64,000 bases of DNA from Halomonas cupida (GTDB lineage Bacteria > Pseudomonadota > Gammaproteobacteria > Pseudomonadales > Halomonadaceae): contig NZ_FRCA01000004.1 of NCBI RefSeq assembly GCF_900142755.1, positions 1 to 64,000 of the forward strand, in the 5' to 3' direction. Position numbers and translations under genes: made by a program. Numbering within the stretch: the stretch's first letter is position 1; every line of letters starts with the position of its first letter. The notes below the pieces were generated by a model, which saw nothing but the letters and a program-made list of their open reading frames with translations, did not search any database and had not been told where the DNA came from. This document shows, one piece after another, positions 48,574-57,638 of the stretch.

Positions 48574-50454
48574 TCACACTTCCAGATCGGCGAGGTTGCC
48601 GTAGTCCTCGAGCCAGCTCTTGCGATCGGCGGCGCGCTTCTTGGCCAGCAGCATGTCCATCATTTCCATGGTGCCGTCACCGGTCTCGCGAGTGAGCTGT
48701 ACCAGGCGACGGGTTTCCACCGCCATGGTGGTCTCGCGCAACTGCAGCGGGCTCATCTCGCCGAGGCCCTTGAAGCGCTGAACGTTGGGTGTACCGCGCT
48801 TGCTTTCGAGTTGTTTGAGGATGGCCGCCTTCTCGCTCTCGTCGAGGGCGTAGTGCACTTCCTTGCCGAGGTCGATGCGATACAACGGCGGCATGGCGAC
48901 GAACACATGGCCAGCATCAACCAGCGCCGGGAAATGACGCACGAACAGGGCGCACAGCAGCGTGGCGATATGCAGCCCGTCGGAGTCGGCATCGGCCAGG
49001 ATACAGATCTTGTGATAGCGCAGCTTGGACAGATCCTCACTGACCGGATCCATGCCGATGGCCACCGCAATATCGTGGACTTCCTGGGAGCCGTAGATGT
49101 CATGGGAGTCGACCTCCCAGGTATTGAGGATCTTGCCGCGCAAGGGCAGGATGGCCTGGCTCTCGCGGTTGCGTGCCTGCTTGGCACTACCGCCGGCGGA
49201 ATCCCCCTCGACCAGGAACAGCTCGCTGAGCGCCGGGTCCTGGCCGCTACAATCCGCCAGCTTGCCGGGAAGCGCCGGGCCGGAGGTAACCTTCTTGCGA
49301 GCGACCTTCTTCGAGCTCTTCTGGCGTCGCTGGGCCGCACTGATCACCAGCTCTGCCAGCGCCTCGGCCTGATCGACATGGTGGTTGAGCCACAGCGAGA
49401 AGGCATCCTTGACCACCCCGGAGACAAAACCCGCCACGGTGCGTGACGACAGGCGTTCCTTGGTCTGACCGGCGAATTGAGGATCAAGCATCTTCACCGA
49501 CAGCACGTAGGCCACCCGCTCCCAGAGGTCCTCGGCGGTCAGCTTGACCCCACGCGGCAACAGACTGCGGTATTCACAGAACTCACGCAGCGCATCGAGC
49601 AGGCCGGAGCGCAGGCCGTTGACGTGGGTGCCCCCCTGAGCCGTGGGGATCAGGTTGACGTAGCTCTCCATCAGCGAATCACCGCCTTCGGGCAACCACT
49701 GGATCGCCCAGTCCACCGCCTGGTCATCATCGGAAAAATGGCCGACGAAAGGCGATGCCGGCAGGACTTCGTAACCATCCGTGGTCTGGGCGAGGTAGTC
49801 GCGCAGACCGTCCTCGAACTGCCAGGTGGTGACGGTGCCATCAGTTTCGGTCAGTTCGACCTTGAGCCCGGGGCAGAGTACGGCCTTGGCGCGCAGCAGG
49901 TGCTTGAGCCGTGATATCGACAGGTTGGGGCTATCGAAATAGCTGACTTCCGGCCAGAAGCGCACCAGAGTGCCGCGAGCGCGCTTGGCTGCGGTACCGA
50001 CGACCGCCAGCGGTGAGACGGTATCACCGTGCTCGAAAGCCATGGCATGGCGCTGGCCGTCACGAAGCACCTCGACCTCGAGGCGCTTCGACAAGGCGTT
50101 GACGACCGATACCCCGACCCCGTGCAGGCCGCCGGAAAAACGATAACTGGAAGAGGAGAACTTACCCCCGGCATGCAGCCGGGTCATGATCAACTCGATA
50201 CCCGAGACCCCGTGCTCGGGGTGGATATCGATGGGCATACCACGACCGTTGTCCTCGACCTCCACTCCGCCGTCGGCAAGCAGTTTGACGCGAATCTCGT
50301 TGGCGTGTTCGGCCAGCGCCTCATCGACACTGTTGTCAATGACTTCCTGCACCAGGTGATTTGGCCTGGACGTATCGGTGTACATACCGGGGCGCTTACG
50401 CACGGGCTCGAGCCCGGATAGCACCTCGATCGAACTGGCACTGTATTGAGTCAT
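48574..50454 (-). CDS. parE: DNA topoisomerase IV subunit B
   Basis: A 626-residue ATPase subunit of topoisomerase IV. The GHKL ATPase has IDNSVDEALAEHANEI, EVEDNGRGMP and GGLHGVGVSVVNALS; the TOPRIM domain has LFLVEGDSAGGSAKQARNRESQAILPLRGKILN (EGDSA) and DADSDGLHIATLL. Length is that of ParE (E. coli 630), not GyrB (~804). The start at 50454 (MTQYSASSIEVL) is chosen. It follows yqiA by 55 bp, a neighbour conserved from enterobacteria. Confidence 0.97.
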   Translation of the reverse strand: MTQYSASSIEVLSGLEPVRKRPGMYTDTSRPNHLVQEVIDNSVDEALAEHANEIRVKLLADGGVEVEDNGRGMPIDIHPEHGVSGIELIMTRLHAGGKFSSSSYRFSGGLHGVGVSVVNALSKRLEVEVLRDGQRHAMAFEHGDTVSPLAVVGTAAKRARGTLVRFWPEVSYFDSPNLSISRLKHLLRAKAVLCPGLKVELTETDGTVTTWQFEDGLRDYLAQTTDGYEVLPASPFVGHFSDDDQAVDWAIQWLPEGGDSLMESYVNLIPTAQGGTHVNGLRSGLLDALREFCEYRSLLPRGVKLTAEDLWERVAYVLSVKMLDPQFAGQTKERLSSRTVAGFVSGVVKDAFSLWLNHHVDQAEALAELVISAAQRRQKSSKKVARKKVTSGPALPGKLADCSGQDPALSELFLVEGDSAGGSAKQARNRESQAILPLRGKILNTWEVDSHDIYGSQEVHDIAVAIGMDPVSEDLSKLRYHKICILADADSDGLHIATLLCALFVRHFPALVDAGHVFVAMPPLYRIDLGKEVHYALDESEKAAILKQLESKRGTPNVQRFKGLGEMSPLQLRETTMAVETRRLVQLTRETGDGTMEMMDMLLAKKRAADRKSWLEDYGNLADLEV

Positions 50455-50509
50455 GCGTGGTCCATCATCATGGTGACAAGGCTCATGCCGGATGGCGCCC
50501 AATGAAGGT

Positions 50510-51136
50510 TCACGCCACCCGACCAATCTTCCCGGCTTCCAGCCGGTAACCTGCATGGGCAAACATCGCCGGTAGGTAGCTGGCCAGTGCCGCAAAGCCA
50601 TGCTCTCCCCCGGGGTGTATCAGCATCCGAGCACCGCGATAGGCAGCCACCGTACGAGCACTGTCGAGTGTCTCATCCCGGGTGACCACCAACAGCAGAT
50701 AACGCCAGGCATCTATCTGATCCGGGGTTATCTCAGCCACTTCATCATGGTGACGCTGCTCGATGCTGAAACGCTCGCTGGTGTACTCATTGACGAAGCG
50801 CTGGCCCAGCATCGACTCGACCAGAGCGGCCGGCCGTACCGCCGGGTTGATCAGCACCGCACGCAGATCATGCTGCTGCGCCAATACCGTGGCGAGAAAC
50901 CCGCCCATGGAGCTACCCATTACTATCGGCCTCGGGCCGAGGGGCTCAAGGCTGCGCTGTGCAGTATCCAGCGCAGTCCTCACCAATGGCGACAGATCCG
51001 GCGTTTCGCACGCGACCCCAAGGTATTCACATGCCTGCTTTACCAACCGCGCCTTGGGTGAAGCTCCAGCACTGTTGAATCCATGCAGGTACAACACGCC
51101 GCTGGCTTTCAGCGGCGCAGGTGTCTGGCTCAGCAT
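50510..51136 (-). CDS. yqiA: YqiA-family esterase
   Basis: A 208-residue alpha/beta-hydrolase. LYLHGFNSAGASPKA near residue 15 is the oxyanion-hole region, GSSMGGFLATVLA near 72 is the nucleophile elbow, and IHPGGEHGFAA near 172 supplies the His. E. coli YqiA hydrolyses short acyl esters; the natural substrate is unknown. It is in a pgi-yqiA-parE-parC series on the minus strand, and its upstream gap contains a LexA-box-like palindrome. Confidence 0.9.
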   Translation of the reverse strand: MLSQTPAPLKASGVLYLHGFNSAGASPKARLVKQACEYLGVACETPDLSPLVRTALDTAQRSLEPLGPRPIVMGSSMGGFLATVLAQQHDLRAVLINPAVRPAALVESMLGQRFVNEYTSERFSIEQRHHDEVAEITPDQIDAWRYLLLVVTRDETLDSARTVAAYRGARMLIHPGGEHGFAALASYLPAMFAHAGYRLEAGKIGRVA

Positions 51137-51146
51137 AACTGAAACC

Positions 51147-51162
51147 CTGTATATTTTACCAG
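51147..51162. promoter_or_regulatory. LexA-box-like sequence upstream of yqiA
   Basis: CTG-TATATTTTAC-CAG fits the CTG-N10-CAG framework of gammaproteobacterial SOS boxes, with an AT-rich core but four departures from the alternating consensus. It is 10 bp before the yqiA start, and on the minus strand overlaps a TAAAAT that could be a -10 element. Confidence 0.3.
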
Positions 51163-51184
51163 CACTCCACCACCGGCAGTGCCA

Positions 51185-52861
51185 TCACTCGTCGGCAGCC
51201 CGCCAGGTGGCTTCGATCAAGCCTCGGGTCGAGGCGTCCATATCGTCAAGCCCCTGACGTCCTTCAATGATGTCACGAGTCTCGTTGGCAATCTTCTTGC
51301 CCAGTTCAACGCCCCACTGATCGAAGGGATTGATGCCCCAGATGGTGGCCTGCACAAATACCTTGTGCTCATAGAGGGCAATCAGGGCGCCCAGGGTTTC
51401 CGGTGTCAATCGCTCCAGCAACAACGTGGTCGACGGTTGATTGCCACGATAACGCTTGTGCTCGGGGCGCGGGCCATCATCGGCGATGGCATCATCACCG
51501 AGCATCAGCACTCGAGACTGGGCGAAACAGTTGGCCAGGGTCAGACGATGCTGGCCCATCAGGTGAGCCCGAGTGGCCGGGTCAGCCACATCGTCATAGC
51601 GCGCCAGGGGAGCGATGAAGTCACACTCCACGGCCTGGGTCCCCTGGTGCAGCAACTGATAGAAGGCATGCTGGGCATTGGGCCCCAGCTGTCCCCACAG
51701 CACCGGGCAGGTGGAATAGTCGACGCTATCGCCATCGTTGGTCACCGACTTGCCGTTGGATTCCATCTCGAGCTGTTCGAGGTAAGCGGCGAAATACTCG
51801 AGTCGACCATCGTAGGGCAGGATCGAGTGGGCACGAATATCCAGGAAGTTGTTGTTCCAGATGCCCGCCAGGGCCAGCACGACCGGCAGGTTGTCCTGCA
51901 TCGCCGCGGTCTGGAAGTGATGATCCATGGCATGCGCGCCGGCCAGCAGACGGCGGAACCCCTCCATGCCGATCACCAGCGCAATCGGCAGTCCTATTGC
52001 GCCCCACAGCGAATAGCGGCCTCCGACCCACTCCCAGAATTCCAGCTGATGGTCGGCAGCGATGCCCCACTCGCTCATCTTGTCCGGGCTGGCCGAAACG
52101 CCGATGAAGTGCTGATGCATGACCAGCTCCGCATCCACCCCTTCCTGGTGTCCATGGGTGACCAGACGGTTGACCAGCCAGTCACGCGCCGTGTTGGCGT
52201 TGGACAGCGTATCGATGGTGGTGAAGGACTTGGACGACAGCACGAACAGCGTCGTCTCGGGATTGAAGCGCGACAGATAGTCGGCCAGTTGCGAGCCATC
52301 CATGGTCGAGGCGAAGTGCACCTCTACGGGATGCGCCACGTCAGGGCGAAAATCCGACAGCGCATGGGTCACCATCAAGGGGCCGAGGTCGGAGCCACCG
52401 ACGCCGAGGTTGACCACATCACGGATCGACTTGCCGGTGGCCCCGCGCCACTGCCCTGCATGCAGGCGGTCCACCATGCTGTCCATTTGCGCCAGGGTAG
52501 CATGCACCGCAGGCACCAGATCCTCGCCATCCACCATCAGGCTGGCATCCGCCGGCAGTCGCAGCGCCGTATGCAGCGCGGGACGGCCCTCACTGATGTT
52601 GACACGCTCACCACTCAGCAGGCGCTCAATGGCCTCCGGGACACCGGCATCACGGGCCAGTTCCAGCAACAGCTCCAGGGTGTCGCCCTGCCAGCGCTGC
52701 TTGGACAGATCCAGGCGTAGACCCGCTGCCTCACGACTGAACTGACGATAGCGGTCACCGTCATCTCCAGTACGGAACATATCACGCAGGTGGAGTTTAC
52801 CGACCGTGCCCGCGTGCTCTACCAGCGCCTGCCAGGCAGGCGTCTGATCAATCTGTGCCAT
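51185..52861 (-). CDS. pgi: Glucose-6-phosphate isomerase
   Basis: A 558-residue enzyme that interconverts glucose 6-phosphate and fructose 6-phosphate. Substrate-binding and catalytic motifs are visible: VNLGVGGSDLGPLM near 150, SSKSFTTIDTLSNA near 207, GGRYSLWGAIGLPIAL near 270, and GNQPSTTLLLERLTP followed by INPFDQWGVELGK near 500. It is full length, divergent from cmoA, with the two starts ~110 bp apart. Confidence 0.97.
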   Translation of the reverse strand: MAQIDQTPAWQALVEHAGTVGKLHLRDMFRTGDDGDRYRQFSREAAGLRLDLSKQRWQGDTLELLLELARDAGVPEAIERLLSGERVNISEGRPALHTALRLPADASLMVDGEDLVPAVHATLAQMDSMVDRLHAGQWRGATGKSIRDVVNLGVGGSDLGPLMVTHALSDFRPDVAHPVEVHFASTMDGSQLADYLSRFNPETTLFVLSSKSFTTIDTLSNANTARDWLVNRLVTHGHQEGVDAELVMHQHFIGVSASPDKMSEWGIAADHQLEFWEWVGGRYSLWGAIGLPIALVIGMEGFRRLLAGAHAMDHHFQTAAMQDNLPVVLALAGIWNNNFLDIRAHSILPYDGRLEYFAAYLEQLEMESNGKSVTNDGDSVDYSTCPVLWGQLGPNAQHAFYQLLHQGTQAVECDFIAPLARYDDVADPATRAHLMGQHRLTLANCFAQSRVLMLGDDAIADDGPRPEHKRYRGNQPSTTLLLERLTPETLGALIALYEHKVFVQATIWGINPFDQWGVELGKKIANETRDIIEGRQGLDDMDASTRGLIEATWRAADE

Positions 52862-52971
52862 TCATCGTCTCCTTGGCGGACTTTCATGCTGCGAGCGCTT
52901 GCGCGGTCGTGCAGCCAGGGGTCTGGGCGCGTAGAATGCAGCCTTCACTATGCCAGATAATGTCCCAGCCC

Positions 52972-53733
52972 ATGAGTGATGCATCTTATCGCGACGCCAT
53001 TTTTTCCACACCTCTCGACAAGGTGGCGCGCTTTTCGTTCGATGAACAGGTGGTGTCCTGCTTCCCGGACATGATTCGCCGTTCGGTTCCTGGTTATGGC
53101 CAGATCCTCGGCATGCTGGGGCTGATTGCCCAGCGTCATCTGCGCCACGGCGCCCATGTCTACGACCTCGGTTGCTCGCTGGGCGCCGTAGGCCTGGCCC
53201 TGGCCGGACAATTGCCGAAAGACGCCTTCACTCTGACCGGTGTCGACCTGTCACCTGCCATGGTTCAGCGCGCCCGGGAGACGCTGGCAAGCGAATGTCC
53301 GGATCACGCCATCGAAGTGGTCGAGGGAGATATCCGTCAGCTGGACTACCGGCCATCCGGGATGATCGTGCTCAACTTTACCCTGCAGTTTCTGGCCCCG
53401 GAAGACCGTGACGGCGTGCTCAAGCGGTTGTATGACGCTCTCGAGCCCGATGGTGTTCTGGTCCTCTCCGAGAAGATCAAAGCCGGCGACGAGCAGGACA
53501 ACGCCTGGCTGGTGGAGCGTTACCATGACTTCAAGCGCGCCAACGGCTACAGCGACATGGAAATCAGCCAGAAGCGCACCGCGCTGGAGAACGTGCTGGT
53601 TCCGGATACCCTCGACGCCCATCACCAGCGTCTGGCACGAGCCGGCTTCTCACGTTCGTTGACCTGGTTCCAGTACCTGAACTTCAGCTCGATGATTGCC
53701 TTCAAGGAAGCCGAGGCACACAGCCCAGGCTGA
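52972..53733 (+). CDS. cmoA: Carboxy-S-adenosyl-L-methionine synthase
   Basis: A ~253-residue SAM-methyltransferase-fold enzyme that makes carboxy-SAM from SAM and prephenate, used for cmo5U34 in tRNA. The N-terminal RDAIFSTPLDKVARFSFDEQVVSCFPDMI is typical of CmoA. Motif I is YDLGCSLGAVGLALA near 65, and GVDLSPAMVQRARE follows. ILFTLQFLAPEDR-like LNFTLQFLAPEDR and FQYLNFSSMIAFK close the fold. ATG 52972 is used; ATG 52960 is also possible, as neither has a clear ribosome site. cmoB follows after 57 bp. Confidence 0.95.
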   Translation: MSDASYRDAIFSTPLDKVARFSFDEQVVSCFPDMIRRSVPGYGQILGMLGLIAQRHLRHGAHVYDLGCSLGAVGLALAGQLPKDAFTLTGVDLSPAMVQRARETLASECPDHAIEVVEGDIRQLDYRPSGMIVLNFTLQFLAPEDRDGVLKRLYDALEPDGVLVLSEKIKAGDEQDNAWLVERYHDFKRANGYSDMEISQKRTALENVLVPDTLDAHHQRLARAGFSRSLTWFQYLNFSSMIAFKEAEAHSPG

Positions 53734-53790
53734 AGACATGCCTAACCAAGCCATCTCGTCGATCTTCAACCGTTCAGGAAGTGCTGAAGA

Positions 53791-54804
53791 ATGAGTTTGC
53801 CGTTACACCAACGCGATATCTACCAGGCCTTCATCGAGCAGTCCTTTCGTCATCAGGGCATGGCGGCCTGGCTGGCACGCCTTCCCGAACAGCTTGCTCG
53901 CGGGCTGGACCGTCAACGCTACGGCGACCTCCCCGGCTGGGAAAAGGCCGTGGCCAAGCTGCCCGAACTGCCCGAGGAACGGGTCGTCCGGCTCGACGCC
54001 GACCACGTGACTGTCGAGGTGGAGCTGGACGCCAGTCGTCAGCGTCAATGCGAGAACCTGCTGCGGGCCCTGATGCCCTGGCGCAAGGGCCCCTATCGAC
54101 TGGCCGGCACCACCATCGATACCGAGTGGCACTCGGACTGGAAGTGGCAACGTGTAGCGCCACACCTGTCATCGCTGGAAGGCCGACGGGTGCTGGATGT
54201 TGGCGGCGGCAATGGCTACCACGCCTGGCGCATGGCTGGTGCGGGGGCTGACTTCGTGCTGGTGATCGACCCCTCGCCACGCTTCTACTGGCAGTTTCAG
54301 GCGGTTCGCCACTTCATCGGCGATGCCGACGGTAAGCGCACGCACTTCCTGCCGGTCGGCATCGAGGATGTCCCGGACAATCTGGCGTTCTTCGATACCG
54401 TGTTCTCGATGGGTGTGTTCTACCACCGCCCCTCGCCTCTGGAGCATCTTGCCCAGCTTTTCGCCGCGCTACGCCCCGGTGGTGAACTGGTACTGGAAAC
54501 CCTGGTGGTACAAGGCGACGAGCATACCGTGCTGCTGCCCGGTGACCGCTACGCGGCCATGCCCAACGTCTACTTCCTGCCCTCGTCTCGCGCTCTGTCA
54601 GGCTGGCTGGAACGCGCCGGCTTCACCAACGTCCGCGTGGTCGACGAGGCCGATACCAGTCTGGATGAACAACGCCGTACCGAGTGGATGACCTTCCAGT
54701 CACTGGCCGACTTTCTCGACCCCGACGACCCCAGCCGGACCCGCGAGGGCTACCCTGCGCCGAGACGGGCAGTATTGATCGCCGACCGGCCGCGCCACTA
54801 TTAA
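53791..54804 (+). CDS. cmoB: tRNA U34 carboxymethyltransferase
   Basis: A 337-residue enzyme that transfers the carboxymethyl group from carboxy-SAM to ho5U34, making cmo5U in tRNAs for Ala, Pro, Ser, Thr, Val and Leu boxes. Motif I is RRVLDVGGGNGYHAWRMAGAGA near 130, with SMGVFYHRPSPLEHL, GELVLETLVV and DRYAAMPNVYFLPS after it. The last residue (Tyr) and the TAA stop lie in the left edge of the 173-bp repeat element, whose insertion therefore set the C-terminus. The normal family ending EGYPAPRRAVLIA is intact. Confidence 0.96.
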   Translation: MSLPLHQRDIYQAFIEQSFRHQGMAAWLARLPEQLARGLDRQRYGDLPGWEKAVAKLPELPEERVVRLDADHVTVEVELDASRQRQCENLLRALMPWRKGPYRLAGTTIDTEWHSDWKWQRVAPHLSSLEGRRVLDVGGGNGYHAWRMAGAGADFVLVIDPSPRFYWQFQAVRHFIGDADGKRTHFLPVGIEDVPDNLAFFDTVFSMGVFYHRPSPLEHLAQLFAALRPGGELVLETLVVQGDEHTVLLPGDRYAAMPNVYFLPSSRALSGWLERAGFTNVRVVDEADTSLDEQRRTEWMTFQSLADFLDPDDPSRTREGYPAPRRAVLIADRPRHY

Positions 54805-54971
54805 CATGGCAATCAAATAGCTCATCCTGATCGATTTGATTGTCGTCCGCACCACACTGGCGCAGATGCGCGGATCTGCTGGTGTGGTGCGGTCTCGCGT
54901 CGGCCTGATGGCCGACGGCGGCACGTCCCTGTGCCGCAATCAACCCAACATGAAAGCATGCCGGGTTAATA
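54799..54971. mobile_element. 173-bp TA-bounded palindromic element, copy 2 (MITE-like)
   Basis: Same length as copy 1 (44154-44326), in the same orientation, with only two differences (both in the first ~40 bp). TA lies at each end. Its first bases form the Tyr-stop codons of cmoB. The chain of hairpins is intact. Confidence 0.8.
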
Positions 54972-54994
54972 ATCAGACAGTTCAATGGATCAGA

Positions 54995-55022
54995 CAACCC
55001 GACATGAAAGCTGGCCGAGTTG
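54995..55022. repeat. Diverged extra copy of the element's terminal hairpin
   Basis: CAACCCGACATGAAAGC followed by TGGCCGAGTTG resembles the last hairpin of the 173-bp element (CAACCCAACATGAAAGC followed by ATGCCGGGTTAA). Its own arms are complementary (CAACCCG/CGAGTTG, one mismatch). It lies 24 bp past copy 2. The rest of 54972-55143 holds nothing recognisable. Confidence 0.6.
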
Positions 55023-55143
55023 ATCATCACCGCTGAAGACCCGCCATCATGAAGCGCCCCCATTGGCTCACACCAATAGGGGCGTCGATCATTGTGGCTT
55101 ATGGAATCTACTTGCAGTACGAAATCCAGTTGAGGAACGCGAT

Positions 55144-55389
55144 CTACTCGAAATCAAGCGCCATGAAATGCGGGTTGTCCACCAGGACTTCCATTCGCGT
55201 TATATCATCAAGTTGCACCAGGCGTTCACCATGACTCGTCTTCAATGACAGGCATTCCTTGCGGTCATCATTGAAGGCCGTATCCACAGCCTTGCCTCTG
55301 CGCCATATACCATCGCGCAGCCGGAGCTTGACCGGGAAGCGGTACAGGCATGCAAGTTCAATATTGTCGTAGAGGTGGCAAGCGATCAC
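55144..55389 (-). CDS. rof: Rho-binding antiterminator (Rof/YaeO family)
   Basis: An 81-residue protein whose pattern IACHLYDNIELACLYRFPVK, followed by LRDG, ECLSL, LVQLDDITRMEV and VDNPHF, matches the Rof/YaeO family, which binds Rho and weakens termination. I place the start at GTG 55389 because AGGAGGG lies seven bases upstream and the product then has family length. The frame continues to an ATG at 55482, but the added residues are not family-like. It stands alone between the repeat element and an AT-rich repeat region. I am confident of the family; activity is not shown. Confidence 0.8.
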   Translation of the reverse strand: MIACHLYDNIELACLYRFPVKLRLRDGIWRRGKAVDTAFNDDRKECLSLKTSHGERLVQLDDITRMEVLVDNPHFMALDFE

Positions 55390-56040
55390 GCGATGCCCTC
55401 CTGCTGAATACGGGTCGTGGGTGTCATCCGGCAACGCATCCTGCCTATGGCCAGACAGGAACACCAGTGGCGCCATCGCCACATGCCTGATCAGCGTTAG
55501 AATAAAGGAAGAGTCTTAAATCTTTCCTACACGGGGTGCGATAAACGGCATACTCTGTCAGTCCTTTATCCTGCCTGCCTATTGCAGAATCAAAACTGAA
55601 CAAAGACGGCAATACTGCCGTCATTTCATATCAAGAAACGTTAATTGAATAATAGTTTTAAGATACTGATTTCATGGGGACAGAAAGCGCTAGAGATTCA
55701 GAAAATCCTGGAGAGACAGAAAGCTCTGGAGAGCCAGGAAAGCATCAGTTCATGGTTCTTGAAGCCTTTTTCTTGAAGCTCTTTCTTGCCCCCCTTCCCT
55801 TGAGGCTATTTTCCTGAAAATCGGTCCTGAAGCCTTCTCTATAGAAGCTTTTTCTATAGAAGCTTTCTCTACAGAAACTTCCTCTATAGAACCTTTGCCA
55901 CCATCAACGAATAGGGCGGCATGTTGCAGGCAAAAGGATCCCCGGCGCCTTGAGGCGCCAGGGATAGCTCTGGCAGGAGAACAGCCCGACAGAATTTCGA
56001 AACGCTAGCGGGCCAACGGCCCACTGATCCATCACGACAC
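55390..56040. other. AT-rich intergenic region rich in tandem repeats, between rof and cysN
   Basis: About 650 bp without a credible gene. 55605-55622 is GACGGCA-ATAC-TGCCGTC, followed on the minus strand by TTTG, a possible terminator. From 55708 there are two 18-bp CTGGAGAG-type units, then TTCTTGAAGC-type units around 55756-55785. 55836-55895 has four 15-bp TCTATAGAAGCTT-type units. 55944-55959 (GGCGCC-TTGA-GGCGCC) and 56010-56022 (GGGCC-AAC-GGCCC) are hairpins just after cysN. GC content is clearly lower than in the flanking genes. Confidence 0.6.
55836..55895. repeat. 15-bp tandem array downstream of cysN
   Basis: Four consecutive 15-bp units: TCTCTATAGAAGCTT, TTTCTATAGAAGCTT, TCTCTACAGAAACTT, CCTCTATAGAACCTT. 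The units are degenerate, in register and AT-rich. Confidence 0.85.
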
Positions 56041-57468
56041 TCAGCGCTTGAGCAGCTCGCGAACGTCGCGTGCCTCCCAATGGGGGAAGTATTTGCGTAC
56101 CAAGGCATTGAGCTCGACTTCAAAACCTTCCCAGTCGACGGACTCGGTGGTTCCGCCGCCAACCTCTGCCGCATTACGGATCATGCCCGCCCCGACGGTG
56201 ACGTTGCTCAGGCGATCAATGATGATGAAGCTACCGGTTCCCGGAATCCGCGAGTACTCATCAATCGGCACTTCCGCCGTCAACTCCACACGGCAGCGCG
56301 CAATGGCGTTGAGTTCAAGCGTCTGGGTATCGTGGCGCTCGAGAGTATTGACGTCCACCTGATGATGGATGGCCTCGACACGCCCTGAAACCGACCGTCC
56401 CGCCAGACGGATATCGTACTGTCGTCCCGGCTGTAGCGGCGACTCATGCATCCACACGATATCGGCATCGAAGGCACTGGACAGCGCTACCTGAGCATCT
56501 GCCGCCACCAGCCAATCGCCGCGCGAGATATCGATCTCGTCCTCGAGGGTGACCGTGACCGCCTGACCGGGGTAGGCACTCTCCAGATCGCCATCATAGG
56601 TGACGATACGCTCGACCTGACTGGTCTTGTTGGACGGCAGTACCTTGATCGCCTGACCCGGGCGCAGGATGCCCGCTTCCAGAGTCCCGGCATAGCCACG
56701 GAAATTCAGGTTGGGGCGGTTGACGTACTGCACCGGTAGACGCAGGTCGCTCAGGTTCTGGTCATGACTGATCTCGACGGTCTCGAGCATCTCCAGCAGT
56801 GCCGGCCCGTCGTACCAACCGAAGTTATCGCCACGGCTGACGACATTGTCGCCCTTGAGCGCCGACAGCGGCACAAAGCGGATATCGCGAGCGGCCAACT
56901 GACCGGCGAACTCCTGATACTCGGCCACGATCTCGTTGAAGCGCGCCTCGGAGTAGTCCACCAGGTCCATCTTGTTGACCGCAATCACCAGATGCTGGAT
57001 GCCCAGCAGGTCAGCGATGAAGCTGTGGCGGCGTGTCTGGGTCTGCACACCATAGCGCGCATCAATCAGGATCACCGCCAGCCCGGCAGTGGATGCCCCA
57101 GTGGCCATATTGCGGGTGTACTGCTCATGGCCTGGTGTGTCGGCAATGATGAACTTGCGCTTGTCGGTGGAGAAGAAGCGGTAGGCCACATCAATGGTGA
57201 TGCCCTGCTCACGCTCCGACTGCAGGCCATCGACCAGCAGCGCCAGGTCGACCTCTTCACCGGTGGTCCCCTGGGTCTTCGACGCCTGGGTAATCGCCGC
57301 CAGCTGATCATCGAAGATCATCTTCGAGTCATGCAGCAGACGCCCGATCAGCGTCGACTTACCGTCATCGACACTGCCACAGGTGATGAACCGCAGCAGG
57401 TCCTTGTTTTCGTGTTCGTGCAGATACTGCTCGATATTCTCGGAAATCAGTTCGGATTGGTGAGACAC
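56041..57468 (-). CDS. cysN: Sulfate adenylyltransferase subunit 1 (GTPase)
   Basis: A 475-residue elongation-factor-like GTPase that drives APS formation with CysD in sulfate assimilation. G1 is [19 protein letters not shown] near 31-49; switch II is [18 protein letters not shown] near 109; G4 is [11 protein letters not shown]-Tu-like beta-barrel domains II and III follow. No APS-kinase domain is fused at the C-terminus (length ends near 475, as in E. coli CysN), so a separate cysC would be needed. It follows cysD with repeat locus E between. Confidence 0.96.
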   Translation of the reverse strand: MSHQSELISENIEQYLHEHENKDLLRFITCGSVDDGKSTLIGRLLHDSKMIFDDQLAAITQASKTQGTTGEEVDLALLVDGLQSEREQGITIDVAYRFFSTDKRKFIIADTPGHEQYTRNMATGASTAGLAVILIDARYGVQTQTRRHSFIADLLGIQHLVIAVNKMDLVDYSEARFNEIVAEYQEFAGQLAARDIRFVPLSALKGDNVVSRGDNFGWYDGPALLEMLETVEISHDQNLSDLRLPVQYVNRPNLNFRGYAGTLEAGILRPGQAIKVLPSNKTSQVERIVTYDGDLESAYPGQAVTVTLEDEIDISRGDWLVAADAQVALSSAFDADIVWMHESPLQPGRQYDIRLAGRSVSGRVEAIHHQVDVNTLERHDTQTLELNAIARCRVELTAEVPIDEYSRIPGTGSFIIIDRLSNVTVGAGMIRNAAEVGGGTTESVDWEGFEVELNALVRKYFPHWEARDVRELLKR

Positions 57469-57508
57469 GGCCCTGGTACTCCGTCCTGTGATGGGATCGT
57501 GGAAAAGG

Positions 57509-57638
57509 CGGCGAGCTACGAGTCTCGAGCTTCGAGCAGCCCTTTCCAGATCCGCTGTCTATGGGGTTATGTTCAAGGTCGAGTGGTCCACAAGCCTGCT
57601 GTGAAGGCGCTCGCGGTTCGCAGCTCGTAGCCCGTGGC
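57509..57638. repeat. Heptad-repeat hairpin element, locus E, between cysD and cysN
   Basis: The left arm (57511-57537) is GAGCTAC-GAGTCTC-GAGCTTC-GAGC. The right arm (57614-57640) is TTCGCAGCTCGTAGC and reaches the end of cysD. The arms are inverted with ~75 bp between, inside an operon that should be cotranscribed. Confidence 0.75.

Noticed and set aside
55680..55760. AT-rich repeats as an origin or partition site
   Set aside because: No DnaA boxes, replication gene or partition gene nearby; the units are simple degenerate tandem repeats.
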